A program made the position numbers and the translations under genes. The notes below the pieces were generated by a model, which was not told where the DNA came from, did not search any database, and saw only the letters and a list, made by a program, of their open reading frames with translations. Below, in pieces: positions 1 through 6,555 of a DNA stretch of 21,979 bases. Numbering within the stretch: position 1 is the first letter of the stretch; each line of letters opens with the position of its first letter. The DNA is from a virus, in IMG/VR virus record IMGVR_UViG_3300032665_000216, positions 1-21,979 of that record; one strand, given 5' to 3'.

Positions 1-737
1 GCCATGTCGAATTCTGGCATGAATTCCTTAGAATCACTAACAAGGTGCCGCATACGTTCCACTTTCTGCTCTGTAGTCATATTCAAATCAACAGCCATGG
101 ATCTAGTGATGATAGCTTGGTCTAGTTTGTCACTAGCAAGGTTTGAAATGAAAACCACACGACCCTTAAACTCAAATGATTGTGGCAGCTCATCGTCTTT
201 CATATCTGCTCTCCATGAAATGATACGGCGAGAATAGGAATCTAATGCGCCTTTTAACAGGTTCAAGGATACTGGATCTTTAAGCACGGAGTCACAATCA
301 TCAAATACAATAACGCCATCTTTATTCTCATATAAAACCCTATAAAGTCCTTTAGGTGTAGAGTAACCCTTGATTACTGTAAAGGACTTTAAGGTATTAA
401 GTTTGGTACCAACAGCAAAATCTTCGAGCAAGGAGATATCGGTAAAACCTGCATTGGTCAAGGACTTCATTACTGTATGAGATTTACCAAGTCCGCCAGG
501 ACCTGTGACAACTACGGATGCTTGGTCGCCTTTTGCTAACATAAGGACCATATCTGATAGGAATCCGAATCGCTCGTTGATAGTAAAACGGGACTGGACT
601 GGTTCAGCAACAGCGGACTCGGTAGAGACACCGGCTTTACGTAGCACATATTCTAAGTGCTTGAGTTTGGAACGCTTAACGATTTTGCCATTAATTGTGG
701 CCTGGAACATATCACCGACTTTTTTAATTGTACTCAT
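1..737 (-). CDS. AAA+ ATPase, C-terminus cut by window edge
   Basis: An AAA+ family ATPase of which 245 residues are visible. It starts at ATG 737 and reads leftward off the window. Walker A is GPGGLGKS (residues 79-86), Walker B is VIVFDDCD (142-149), a sensor-1-like Asn lies in VVFISNL (about 199), and TRS near 211-213 could supply an arginine finger. The first 60 residues precede the P-loop and resemble no domain I can name. Family knowledge: ATPases of this kind act as hexameric remodelling motors and often pair with VWA proteins (CobS/CobT, MoxR/VWA). A CobT-like VWA protein lies at 16907-19111, so a partnership is possible but inferred. A strong promoter (765-792) sits just upstream, so this starts its own transcription unit. 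A helicase-loader or other AAA+ role cannot be excluded. Confidence 0.85.
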   Translation of the reverse strand, partial: MSTIKKVGDMFQATINGKIVKRSKLKHLEYVLRKAGVSTESAVAEPVQSRFTINERFGFLSDMVLMLAKGDQASVVVTGPGGLGKSHTVMKSLTNAGFTDISLLEDFAVGTKLNTLKSFTVIKGYSTPKGLYRVLYENKDGVIVFDDCDSVLKDPVSLNLLKGALDSYSRRIISWRADMKDDELPQSFEFKGRVVFISNLASDKLDQAIITRSMAVDLNMTTEQKVERMRHLVSDSKEFMPEFDM

Positions 738-764
738 AATTAATTTCTCTCATTTAAAACAATA

Positions 765-792
765 ATTATACCAGAACCACGGAATTTGGCAA
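765..792 (-). promoter_or_regulatory. sigma70-type promoter of the AAA+ ATPase gene
   Basis: On the minus strand, TTGCCA (787-792), a 16-bp spacer ending in TGG, and a perfect TATAAT (765-770) form an extended -10 promoter. The start is expected near 758, giving a 5' leader of about 20 bases. The same architecture recurs at most transcription units in the window. Confidence 0.85.
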
Positions 793-798
793 CCAATA

Positions 799-817
799 CC
801 CGACCGAATTGGTCGGG
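799..817 (-). terminator. Hairpin after the 825-1346 gene
   Basis: CCCGACC (799-805) and GGTCGGG (811-817) form a perfect 7-bp stem with a 5-base loop, eight bases past the stop of the upstream gene and just before the next promoter's -35. It lacks a clean T-run on the minus strand, so termination would be weak; it could also be an operator. Confidence 0.45.
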
Positions 818-824
818 ATTGGAA

Positions 825-1346
825 TTACTCAATTATGATTACATCCTTAAATGAGTACTTTTTCTCTAAGAATTTGATACAAGCTTCCTTGGTTGGACGG
901 GCGGCTTCTTGTTTTCCGTCCCATACCGCAACCCATTTAGCACGGTCGGCACGATAGAAAACTGTACCATTAGCCATAGTAGGTTTGGATGATTTTGGCG
1001 CCTTGGAGACTGTCCTGGTGCGTTGCTTTTCTACAACATCTTGTTGCTTTGGTACAACAGTTTTGGACTTTTTACTTGCCAATGGAAGTTTAGCAACTAC
1101 TGGTGCTTCCATGCGGATATTTTTGTTGAATTCTGGATCTGTAATCTTAACAGGACCAGCCCAGCCAAAGAAACCTACACCTGAGCGGGTGTCTCGCTTC
1201 TCATATGCTTCCGCTTTGTCAAATGAGCAGAAACCCCAATTCTTGGTTTCAGCATTATAATAGCGGTAAAAATGTCCAGCTTTCTCACGGTTGATAACAT
1301 ATAAACCGGACTCTGTAGGCATAGCCTGATTCTCAAAATTAATCAT
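825..1346 (-). CDS. Hypothetical protein with possible C-terminal AP2-like DNA-binding fold
   Basis: A 173-residue protein with no named family that I recognise. It has an N-terminal aromatic-rich domain (about 1-75: GLYVI, YRYYNAETKNWGF), a basic Ser/Lys-rich linker (about 85-122), and a C-terminal segment (about 127-165) with FYRADRAKWVAVWDGK, then AARPTKEACIKFLEK. That tail, three short strands and a helix with Trp and Gly in place, resembles AP2/integrase arm-type DNA-binding modules; this is inference from pattern only. It stands alone behind a consensus promoter (1373-1400) with a palindromic site upstream, so it could be a regulator. Confidence 0.8.
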   Translation of the reverse strand: MINFENQAMPTESGLYVINREKAGHFYRYYNAETKNWGFCSFDKAEAYEKRDTRSGVGFFGWAGPVKITDPEFNKNIRMEAPVVAKLPLASKKSKTVVPKQQDVVEKQRTRTVSKAPKSSKPTMANGTVFYRADRAKWVAVWDGKQEAARPTKEACIKFLEKKYSFKDVIIIE

Positions 1347-1372
1347 AATAACTCCTCACATTTAAAACATCT

Positions 1373-1400
1373 ATTATACCAGAACCAAGGAAATTGTCAA
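1373..1400 (-). promoter_or_regulatory. Consensus sigma70 promoter for the 825-1346 gene
   Basis: TTGACA (1395-1400) and TATAAT (1373-1378) on the minus strand are both perfect hexamers, separated by 16 bp with an extended TGG. The palindrome at 1407-1424 lies six bases upstream of the -35. Confidence 0.88.
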
Positions 1401-1406
1401 CCATCG

Positions 1407-1424
1407 TGTTGTATTTTTACAACA
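1407..1424. promoter_or_regulatory. Palindromic operator candidate TGTTGTA-N4-TACAACA
   Basis: TGTTGTATTTTTACAACA is a perfect inverted repeat with 7-bp arms. It overlaps the stop codon of the 1417-1665 gene and lies six bases upstream of the -35 of the next promoter. The same core, GTTGTA-N4-TACAAC, occurs at 19949-19964 with nearly the same spacing to a minus-strand -35, which argues for a protein-binding site rather than a chance hairpin. Confidence 0.6.
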
Positions 1425-1665
1425 GATTGATTTGAAAATCCACAATTTTAGCAATCATTTTATAGTCATAAACTCTGCTTTGGCCGCCATAACCTTGGAT
1501 CTTCTCACGACCAATCACTTCCAAAGCGTTCCAAACAGCGACCCGTTGCTCGGTGAATGGCATTTCAGTAGCGTCCTGGACTGTGGTAATGAAGCCTACA
1601 CCGTCCACGATAACACGGATACGCTGTGAGTTTTTCAACCCTTGGATAATCTGTTTTCTTCTCAT
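1417..1665 (-). CDS. Hypothetical small phage protein
   Basis: 82 residues, not recognised. The N-terminus is basic (MRRKQIIQG), followed by alternating hydrophobic strands (IRVIVDGVGFITTVQ) and a segment RVYDYKMIAKIVDF that could form a small beta-rich fold. The start at 1665 is supported by AAGGA five bases upstream and by promoter 1693-1720. It is a single-gene unit lying between an intrinsic terminator and the next promoter. Confidence 0.75.
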   Translation of the reverse strand: MRRKQIIQGLKNSQRIRVIVDGVGFITTVQDATEMPFTEQRVAVWNALEVIGREKIQGYGGQSRVYDYKMIAKIVDFQINLL

Positions 1666-1692
1666 ATCATTCCTTAATCAATCTAAGCCTCT

Positions 1693-1720
1693 AGTATACC
1701 ATAACCAAGGAATTTGGCAA
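1693..1720 (-). promoter_or_regulatory. sigma70-type promoter for the 1417-1665 gene
   Basis: TTGCCA (1715-1720), 16-bp spacer and TATACT (1693-1698) on the minus strand. It lies directly after the terminator of the upstream operon. Confidence 0.82.
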
Positions 1721-1723
1721 CAT

Positions 1724-1759
1724 AAGAAAAAAGTTCTCACATTTTTCAATGGAGAACTT
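1724..1759 (-). terminator. Rho-independent terminator of the 1813-6728 operon
   Basis: On the minus strand AAGTTCTC (1752-1759) pairs perfectly with GAGAACTT (1731-1738). Inner CATT/AATG pairs extend the stem with one bulge, and the run TTTTTTCTT follows. This is the clearest intrinsic terminator on the minus strand and closes the long small-gene operon. Confidence 0.85.
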
Positions 1760-1812
1760 AAGTATTCATTTTAAATTGTCAATGATTAGAATCAATGCCA
1801 TTGCTATTATAT

Positions 1813-1995
1813 TCATTCCTTATCCTTTAACCTTTCTATTTCATTAGCTGCTTCATCGAGCAAATCAGCAATTCTATCAGCTTTACCTTCTGTGGCTGAT
1901 AATCTGCCTGGTATCTGCCTTCGAATCTCTGCACGCTTTCTCAAACGGTACACTAAACTTTGCTCTGTTATTGGTAAATGACTTTCATCATTCAT
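1813..1995 (-). CDS. Small conserved phage protein (RLRKRAEIRRQI type)
   Basis: 60 residues. The core RLRKRAEIRRQIPGR, then GKADRIADLLDEAANEIERL, is a pattern I know from many small phage proteins of unknown function; it should form a helical hairpin. Start ATG 1995 overlaps the end of the upstream gene by 8 bases. It is the last gene of the operon; about 50 bases separate it from the terminator. Confidence 0.85.
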   Translation of the reverse strand: MNDESHLPITEQSLVYRLRKRAEIRRQIPGRLSATEGKADRIADLLDEAANEIERLKDKE

Positions 1996-2260
1996 TCTTT
2001 TCTCCTGTTCTAATTGCTTTATTAATTACATTGACTCGTGTTGCTAGGGTTTCATCCAATTCCATCACCCTCTTTTCAATTGCCTCACGTTCGGCTTTAA
2101 CGGCATCATCAATTCTCTTTAACCACAATCGAGCATGTTTTTTGCTATAGTCATCTCTAACCATTTTCTCGAAGGCTTCAAGTTCATCCAGTGAAAACTC
2201 ATAAGAATCGTTCACACTACCATTAAGTTCAAGCAATTTAATTATTTTTTGTTTGTTCAT
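1988..2260 (-). CDS. Hypothetical helical protein
   Basis: 90 residues, largely charged and helical (SLDELEAFEKMVRDDYSKK, then KAEREAIEKRVMELDETLA), with probable coiled-coil character in the C-terminal half. No family recognised. ATG 2260 overlaps the upstream TGA as ATGA, so translation is probably coupled. Confidence 0.8.
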   Translation of the reverse strand: MNKQKIIKLLELNGSVNDSYEFSLDELEAFEKMVRDDYSKKHARLWLKRIDDAVKAEREAIEKRVMELDETLATRVNVINKAIRTGEKNE

Positions 2261-2466
2261 TCTTTAAGTCCAAAATATACTAGAATGTTTCCGCCAACCC
2301 ACTCAACTTTATTTTCACTAACCATATCAGCAATTCTTGCCGATTCTCGAATAAGCAACTCGGCGAACTTGTTCAATTCATTGAGCGTAACAGTTGTTTG
2401 TGGGGAAAGGTCTGGTTCTAGTCCAACGGTTGCTTCATTTAATATTCGTCTAATTCGTTCATTCAT
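2257..2466 (-). CDS. MNERI-family small phage protein
   Basis: 69 residues from ATG 2466; a GTG at 2472 is an alternative. It shows the family pattern of this window: MNERIRRIL at the start, KFAELLIRESARIA in the middle, and a short VYFGLKE end in place of the usual HFGVE. At least five relatives lie in the window (4860, 5081, 5505, 7497 and 9079). Function unknown. Confidence 0.85.
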   Translation of the reverse strand: MNERIRRILNEATVGLEPDLSPQTTVTLNELNKFAELLIRESARIADMVSENKVEWVGGNILVYFGLKE

Positions 2467-2992
2467 GTTCACTACACCTCACACGCAACCAACCACCATC
2501 ATTGCTTTGACCTGGATTACCACATTCTTCACAAGTAGTAAGACTCATAGCCTCTGCCATTGATATTGCACCTCTAATGTAATCATCGGATAGGTTTGTA
2601 TAGAACCTCAATGTACCAAACTTCTCTTTGACCTGCTCTGCCACCACCTGAGGCATTGGTTCAACAATGTCCCACAATCTATGTGTCATTATTTTTTCTT
2701 TAGTAGTTGCGATGTATTCTGGGTTATAACCAGCATAGTATGCATCAAACAATGTAAAATCACCTGCCTGAGCCTGTTTAATCATCTCATTGTATTTGAT
2801 GGCACGTTCACGTTTACTATTGCGCCAATCAATATGGCCTTGTATTAGGTAACATAGGTTGTTGATAATGTTGTACCAACCATCACCACATTCAAACCCC
2901 CAGCACATGGCCGTGGTCATTACATCACCATTACGATTTGCAAATATCTTTGGATGATCCTTGCATAGTTTTTCATCTAATTCTTTTCTCAT
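2459..2992 (-). CDS. Conserved hypothetical with C-terminal zinc-ribbon-like Cys pairs
   Basis: 177 residues. The N-terminal part holds CGDGWYNIINNLCYLIQ, the middle EQVKEKFGTLRFY, and the C-terminal part CEECGNPGQ then a later C-S-E-H, which together could bind one zinc ion (Cys-x2-Cys and Cys/His). I recognise this as a widespread phage/prophage protein (GDGW, KEKFGTLRFY, tCE.CG.pG) without known function. ATG 2992 overlaps the upstream stop as ATGA. Confidence 0.88.
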   Translation of the reverse strand: MRKELDEKLCKDHPKIFANRNGDVMTTAMCWGFECGDGWYNIINNLCYLIQGHIDWRNSKRERAIKYNEMIKQAQAGDFTLFDAYYAGYNPEYIATTKEKIMTHRLWDIVEPMPQVVAEQVKEKFGTLRFYTNLSDDYIRGAISMAEAMSLTTCEECGNPGQSNDGGWLRVRCSEHE

Positions 2993-3195
2993 TCTTCTGC
3001 CTCAAAATTTCCATTTGTATTAATAAAATACCATGCTCTATAGATTATAAACTTATAAATTCTGTAGTATTGGTTCCATGTATATGACCTCATTCTGAAT
3101 ATATTAAAGAGTATTATGGACACCATAACATTCTTAAACCTTTCCCATATGGTCACATCGGTAGGTACTGGTAGACCATCATCATCAAGTATCAT
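2989..3195 (-). CDS. Small protein with hydrophobic/aromatic C-terminal half
   Basis: 68 residues from ATG 3195, which overlaps the upstream TGA as ATGA; a longer frame upstream would need a TTG start inside the neighbour. It begins MILDDDGLPVPTDV. It continues with a hydrophobic stretch (NVMVSIILFNIF) and many Tyr/Trp residues (YTWNQYYRIYKFIIYRAWYF), suggesting membrane association. Not recognised. Confidence 0.72.
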   Translation of the reverse strand: MILDDDGLPVPTDVTIWERFKNVMVSIILFNIFRMRSYTWNQYYRIYKFIIYRAWYFINTNGNFEAEE

Positions 3196-3572
3196 TCTAC
3201 TTTGGTAATTTCGGGGTCGCAACCAATAATCATTTCAGTATGACCCATATCCCAACCATGTTCTTCTAGGTCAAAATATGAATTGCCTTCATCAAAGTAA
3301 TTCTCCAACCATTCTGTGGTTTCTTCATCACATTCATCATAATCATAGTCTTCACCACAACCATCTTCACATTCTACCAATTCAACCTGATATTCACAAT
3401 CGTAGAGGTCTGTACCATCTACAATATCAGGTGGTGTGTCATCTTCGGTGTATGTTGTGAATTCACCCCAACGCCATGTAGTTTCAACAATTAATAAATT
3501 ATCACCTTTGGTGAAATGCTGGCGCTCATACAATGATTTCTTCCAACTCGGTTTGATTGACCATTCTACCAT
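3192..3572 (-). CDS. Very acidic conserved phage protein
   Basis: 126 residues with a basic, Trp-rich start (MVEWSIKPSWKKS) and then an extremely acidic second half (VECEDGCGEDYDYDECDEE, later EEHGWDMGHTEMI). Acidity at this level can mean DNA mimicry or metal binding, but that is speculation. Start ATG 3572 has a strong AGGAGA ribosome site eight bases upstream. Confidence 0.82.
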   Translation of the reverse strand: MVEWSIKPSWKKSLYERQHFTKGDNLLIVETTWRWGEFTTYTEDDTPPDIVDGTDLYDCEYQVELVECEDGCGEDYDYDECDEETTEWLENYFDEGNSYFDLEEHGWDMGHTEMIIGCDPEITKVE

Positions 3573-3581
3573 AATATTCTC

Positions 3582-3863
3582 CTATTTGTTTGCAAAGTGC
3601 TTTTCACTACTAGAGTTGGTTCTCCAACTGGTCTTGGCATATGCCTCCGCTCTTTGTGCGTTGATTGTATCTTCTAACAGTTTCTTGGCTGGTGTTGCTT
3701 CTGCCTCTAATCGTTCGGTGAGTTTCTCATATTTTCTACGGTCAACAATCTTACCAACGGTCATGGTCACCATTGTATTAGCAACCATCTCACCAGTGCC
3801 AGGTGGTTGTTCTTTGTTTATTGAGGCCAACGTGGCACACATCAAATCCCATCTTGCGTTCAT
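3582..3863 (-). CDS. Hypothetical small protein
   Basis: 93 residues, not recognised. A hydrophobic N-terminal third (MCATLASI, MVANTMVTMTVGKIV) is followed by a charged helical region (DRRKYEKLTERLEAEATPAKKLLED) and a polar tail. ATG 3863 overlaps the upstream TGA as ATGA and has AAGGA eight bases upstream. Confidence 0.78.
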   Translation of the reverse strand: MNARWDLMCATLASINKEQPPGTGEMVANTMVTMTVGKIVDRRKYEKLTERLEAEATPAKKLLEDTINAQRAEAYAKTSWRTNSSSEKHFANK

Positions 3864-4093
3864 ATGGCGTTCCTTTTAATATTTTGAATCTCACCAATGT
3901 ATTTGTAAGCATATGGAAACAATGAGGCATACAATAACAATGCTTCTTCTTCATCACGTTTGAAGTGCCTTGCAGCTGCACCACACCAATAACTAGAATC
4001 GGTTGGTACTGTACCATCTCTGTAAAATTCTCCGGCATATGATACCGCAAATTCTTCTATATGATCCTCAAAACTCATTAATTGTTCTCTCAT
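3860..4093 (-). CDS. Hypothetical small protein
   Basis: 77 residues from ATG 4093, preferred over the in-frame ATG at 4105. It has GGAG six bases upstream and forms an ATGA overlap with the previous gene. The sequence runs MREQLMSFEDHIEEFAVSY, then YWCGAAARHFKRDEEEALLLY and FPYAYKYIGEI. No family recognised; mixed helical, probably soluble. Confidence 0.78.
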   Translation of the reverse strand: MREQLMSFEDHIEEFAVSYAGEFYRDGTVPTDSSYWCGAAARHFKRDEEEALLLYASLFPYAYKYIGEIQNIKRNAI

Positions 4094-4410
4094 GCTACAC
4101 TCCATATAATTCCATCTTTATAACGGATGCTTTCGGCACCGTCATATTCTTCCACAATAAACTCTTTACCTTGGTCTACCCAATGTACCTCTAAGTCTTC
4201 AAGACCACCAAAAGAACCACTTTCATCCGGATATCTTAATCGTGCCACTTCTTCCATCTCATCAATATCGGCATGATTTAATACCATTTGAGCAATGACT
4301 GGATCAAATAACAATTCATCAGAGTTACCAAATACCCATGTAGACCAACCCGCACCATAACCAGGGGATATCAATACGGCAACTTTACCATCTTTAATTA
4401 GTTTTTTCAT
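4090..4410 (-). CDS. Conserved phage protein (MKKLIKDGKVAVLISPGYGAGW type)
   Basis: 106 residues. The start KDGKVAVLISPGYGAGWST, then LLFDPVIAQMVL and the Trp/Tyr-rich end, match a widespread phage/prophage hypothetical family of which I know no function. Start 4410 has GAGGA upstream and overlaps the previous gene by 17 bases. Confidence 0.87.
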   Translation of the reverse strand: MKKLIKDGKVAVLISPGYGAGWSTWVFGNSDELLFDPVIAQMVLNHADIDEMEEVARLRYPDESGSFGGLEDLEVHWVDQGKEFIVEEYDGAESIRYKDGIIWSVA

Positions 4411-4738
4411 TTTTTAATTCCTCTAATTGTTTCTTTAATTCTTCAATCTCCCTTTGGAGAACTTTATTCTGGTATTCAGCCAAACCTAATTTATCATATA
4501 TCTTACCAATTGAATCACCAAGTAATTTCTCATATGGTGTTAGAGGTTCATCAGTACTCAATATGATTTTGCCTTTTTCCCAATCAAATCCTTGCATAAT
4601 GCCTGTGATTGGTTTCATTGGTCTTGCACCAACGGTAGCGTAAGGCAATTTGATTGCAATCATAACCTCTGAGTTTGCATCACGTGGTGCATATTCCATG
4701 ATACGGTCAATGTATTCTTTTAATTCACTTAGTTTCAT
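4394..4738 (-). CDS. Conserved phage protein with C-terminal coiled coil
   Basis: 114 residues from ATG 4738, chosen because AAGGA lies six bases upstream and the ATG overlaps the preceding TGA; an in-frame ATG at 4756 has no ribosome site. The N-terminal part (MKLSELKEYIDRIMEYAPRD, then MIAIKLPYATVGARPM) is a pattern I know from T4-like phage small proteins. The end (about 85-114, QREIEELKKQLEELKNEK) is a clear heptad coiled coil. Function unknown. Confidence 0.85.
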   Translation of the reverse strand: MKLSELKEYIDRIMEYAPRDANSEVMIAIKLPYATVGARPMKPITGIMQGFDWEKGKIILSTDEPLTPYEKLLGDSIGKIYDKLGLAEYQNKVLQREIEELKKQLEELKNEKTN

Positions 4739-4863
4739 TCTAATTCCTTTTGACACGAGACTTTACTCGGACTATAAATCAACACAAAATTACCAATACC
4801 AAAAGAACCAAGAATAGACAGAGTAAGCACAAATGCGCCAACTATAGCTAACATTGTTTTCAT
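4735..4863 (-). CDS. Tiny single-pass membrane protein
   Basis: 42 residues: M-K-T then LAIVGAFVLTLSILGSFGIG, a single hydrophobic segment (residues 4-30), then a short polar tail with one Cys. Both ends fit the operon: its ATG 4863 overlaps the upstream TGA, and its own TGA overlaps the downstream ATG at 4738. Such proteins are often accessory lysis or envelope factors, but nothing here shows which. Confidence 0.7.
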   Translation of the reverse strand: MKTMLAIVGAFVLTLSILGSFGIGNFVLIYSPSKVSCQKELE

Positions 4864-5084
4864 TCTTGAACTCCGAAATGTTCTGAAATCTTTTTCATAG
4901 CATGAACGCCAATCATTCCCGGAACTTCAATATCAACAATATCCAAACACTCAGAGACAATCAACTCGGCGAACTTTTCTAAATCTGTTTCTTTACCATC
5001 CACAACAGGAACCATTGGATTGCTCATCAATTGAGTAAATCTCAAGCCAGCCTTTTCAGCAAGTTGTCGAATTCGTTCTTTCAT
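4860..5084 (-). CDS. MNERI-family small phage protein
   Basis: 74 residues: MKERIRQLAEKAGLRFTQL, KFAELIVSECLDIVD, and the typical end KKISEHFGVQE. Positions 4962-5062 are identical over 101 bases to 7641-7741 in another family member, so part of this gene was duplicated or exchanged recently. Function unknown. Confidence 0.87.
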   Translation of the reverse strand: MKERIRQLAEKAGLRFTQLMSNPMVPVVDGKETDLEKFAELIVSECLDIVDIEVPGMIGVHAMKKISEHFGVQE

Positions 5085-5284
5085 AAGTCAATATTCCATT
5101 TCTTGGCAACCATTAAAATGCGTTCATTGCCGCCGGTAATATCTAAACAATCATAGGCAAATTCTCGGACAATCATCTTTCCAAACTTTTCAGCAAAGAT
5201 ATTGGTATATTCAAGTGTAACAGGATAACCGTCGCTGTTGTCTTTGCTAGCCTCTTCGGCAATCTGTTTGATTCTCTTATTCAT
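5081..5284 (-). CDS. MNERI-family small phage protein, divergent
   Basis: 67 residues: MNKRIKQIAEEASKDN, then FAEKFGKMIVREFAYDCLDI and an unusual end NERILMVAKKWNIDL in place of HFGVE. That 3' end reappears at 9301-9347 as a remnant without its 5' part. It overlaps neighbours by ATGA at both ends. Confidence 0.85.
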   Translation of the reverse strand: MNKRIKQIAEEASKDNSDGYPVTLEYTNIFAEKFGKMIVREFAYDCLDITGGNERILMVAKKWNIDL

Positions 5285-5505
5285 TCTTCAACTCCAACAC
5301 ATTGTTCCACATCTTTGAGGATCTTCTTGAGTTCGGCAATGTTGATTTCAAGAAACTCAATAGTAGCGTGAAGTGTAGCCTGTTTATTCAAGTCGCTTTG
5401 CCAACTACCATCACCAAATGCCATATTGAACTTTGTGTCCTTTAGCATCCGTTCCTTGCCCTCAATTGTTTTACGTAGATTTTCTTCTACGGTATGGATG
5501 TTCAT
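5281..5505 (-). CDS. Hypothetical helical small protein
   Basis: 74 residues, mostly helical (TVEENLRKTIEGKERML, then ATLHATIEFLEINIAELKKIL), ending CVGVEE. It resembles generic phage helical-bundle proteins but belongs to no family I can name. The ATG at 5505 overlaps the upstream TAA by one base. Confidence 0.8.
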   Translation of the reverse strand: MNIHTVEENLRKTIEGKERMLKDTKFNMAFGDGSWQSDLNKQATLHATIEFLEINIAELKKILKDVEQCVGVEE

Positions 5506-5831
5506 TATTCAACTCCAAAATGTTCTCTAATCTGTGTAGCCAGATAACCTGCTTCACCTGCTTCCATTAGATATCCTTTCTCGGCCCACCATCTGCCATC
5601 TTTTTCACAGATGCCAGCACATTCTAACACAAGCAACTCGGCGAATAAATTCAATCCCTCTTGATCTGGGTTATCATCAATGCCAGCCTGTTGTTTAAGC
5701 CTTTGAATTCTTGCTTCCGCCAATGACTTATTGCGAATCTTTACAAACTCGTCATACTTTTCTTTGGTGCCTATACTATAACCACCATCACCTGCATGTA
5801 TATCACCACCTGCTTTAATTTGTTCGTTCAT
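5505..5831 (-). CDS. MNERI-family protein with N-terminal extension
   Basis: 108 residues. A Gly-rich head (AGGDIHAGDGGYSIGTKEK) precedes a family core, ARIQRLKQQAGI, NLFAELLVLECAGICE and the end QIREHFGVE. The extension makes it the longest family member in the window. It looks like a fusion or insertion relative to its paralogs. Function unknown. Confidence 0.83.
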   Translation of the reverse strand: MNEQIKAGGDIHAGDGGYSIGTKEKYDEFVKIRNKSLAEARIQRLKQQAGIDDNPDQEGLNLFAELLVLECAGICEKDGRWWAEKGYLMEAGEAGYLATQIREHFGVE

Positions 5832-5833
5832 TC

Positions 5834-6025
5834 TTACGCTCCGAAAAGTTCTGTGCCTGCTGGAACTTGTCCACTGATAAGTGCCTTACCATCACGCACA
5901 ACCATTTGATCCCACATTTTCAGTTCAAAGTTCCAGCGGATATATTGTTTGTTCGGCAACTCATACCATTCCCCGTTTCGGGGAGTAAGGGCAAATCGTG
6001 TTCTGGTTTCAACTTGTTCGTTCAT
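5834..6025 (-). CDS. Hypothetical small protein
   Basis: 63 residues from ATG 6025 (MNEQVETRTRFALTPRNGEW). A longer frame from 6070 lacks a ribosome site and would overlap the frame upstream; at 6025 the ATG overlaps a TGA, as elsewhere in the operon. Trp/Tyr-rich core (WYELPNKQYIRWNFELKMWDQM) and end VPAGTELFGA. Not recognised. Confidence 0.72.
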   Translation of the reverse strand: MNEQVETRTRFALTPRNGEWYELPNKQYIRWNFELKMWDQMVVRDGKALISGQVPAGTELFGA

Positions 6026-6135
6026 TCTTTGGACTTTGCTCCAATTAAATCTAAAAATTCTTTGCCCCATTGTTCATAAGTTTTAATGTCGTTGGGTTTA
6101 TCTTCTAGTTGGACAGGGAGTGCAACATCACCGCA
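6022..6135 (-). pseudogene. Open frame without start codon, probably displaced end of the gene at 6105-6272
   Basis: An open frame of 37 codons (DVALPVQLEDKPNDIKTYEQ, then WGKEFLDLIGAKSKE) ends in a TGA that overlaps the next ATG as in the rest of the operon, so it looks translated. It contains no ATG, GTG or TTG and is closed upstream by TGA at 6136-6138. It would join the 6105-6272 frame after a -1 shift or loss/gain of a base near 6129. A real mutation, an assembly error or recoding are all possible. Confidence 0.5.
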
Positions 6136-6272
6136 TCAGCAATACTACTGGCTGAACTCCATAGTTCTCCATGGCCATTGTCATTATGTAAATGTATCTC
6201 GAACCTATCATCCGAATACATCAAGGTAATAACAGTTTGGTCTTTGCCTCTGCTTATGAATAGTACTTTCAC
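6105..6272 (-). CDS. Hypothetical small protein, possibly truncated by frameshift
   Basis: 55 residues starting at GTG 6272, which overlaps the upstream TGA as GTGA. Sequence: VKVLFISRGKDQTVITLMYS, DDRFEIHLHND, ELWSSASSIADAVML, ending HSLSN. A protein-like continuation lies in the -1 frame (6022-6135), so the native product may be about 85 residues. No family recognised. Confidence 0.65.
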   Translation of the reverse strand: MKVLFISRGKDQTVITLMYSDDRFEIHLHNDNGHGELWSSASSIADAVMLHSLSN

Positions 6273-6430
6273 TTTTCAGAATCCCATTGTTCAAGTAATA
6301 AACCAATATGTAACACACCAAAGGCTATTGCTTGAGTCCATTGGTTTTGGAATAAATTCATACAAACGACCACCAAGGCTGCCATTCTGCCTACAAAATT
6401 TAGGCCACTCAACATCTTTTCTTTACTCAT
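6269..6430 (-). CDS. Tiny hydrophobic protein
   Basis: 53 residues: MSKEKMLSGLNFVGRMAALV, VVCMNLFQNQ, then WTQAIAFGVLHIGLLLEQW. Two hydrophobic stretches (about 10-27 and 33-47) suggest a membrane hairpin. The ATG overlaps the upstream TGA and its TGA overlaps the downstream GTG. Confidence 0.7.
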   Translation of the reverse strand: MSKEKMLSGLNFVGRMAALVVVCMNLFQNQWTQAIAFGVLHIGLLLEQWDSEK

Positions 6431-6555
6431 TTAGATAACTCCACAGTTTCATGTTTAACGATACCGGTCGCATTGTCTAATATCTTAGCAACACCACTAA
6501 AACCTGTGGTGGCAACCATAATGCCAAGAATAAAACCTAATATAAAATTCATCAT
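6427..6555 (-). CDS. Tiny single-pass membrane protein
   Basis: 42 residues from ATG 6555 (a second ATG follows at 6552). MMNFILGFILGIMVATTGF is a clear N-terminal membrane segment, followed by a polar tail to VELSK. Overlaps on both sides are of the ATGA type. No specific family. Confidence 0.7.
   Translation of the reverse strand: MMNFILGFILGIMVATTGFSGVAKILDNATGIVKHETVELSK

Noticed and set aside
505-765. Plus-strand frame of 86 codons
   Set aside because: It is antisense to the AAA+ ATPase, including its promoter.
3436-3879. Plus-strand frame of 147 codons
   Set aside because: It is antisense to two well-coupled genes (3192-3572 and 3582-3863) that have ribosome sites and stop-start overlaps.
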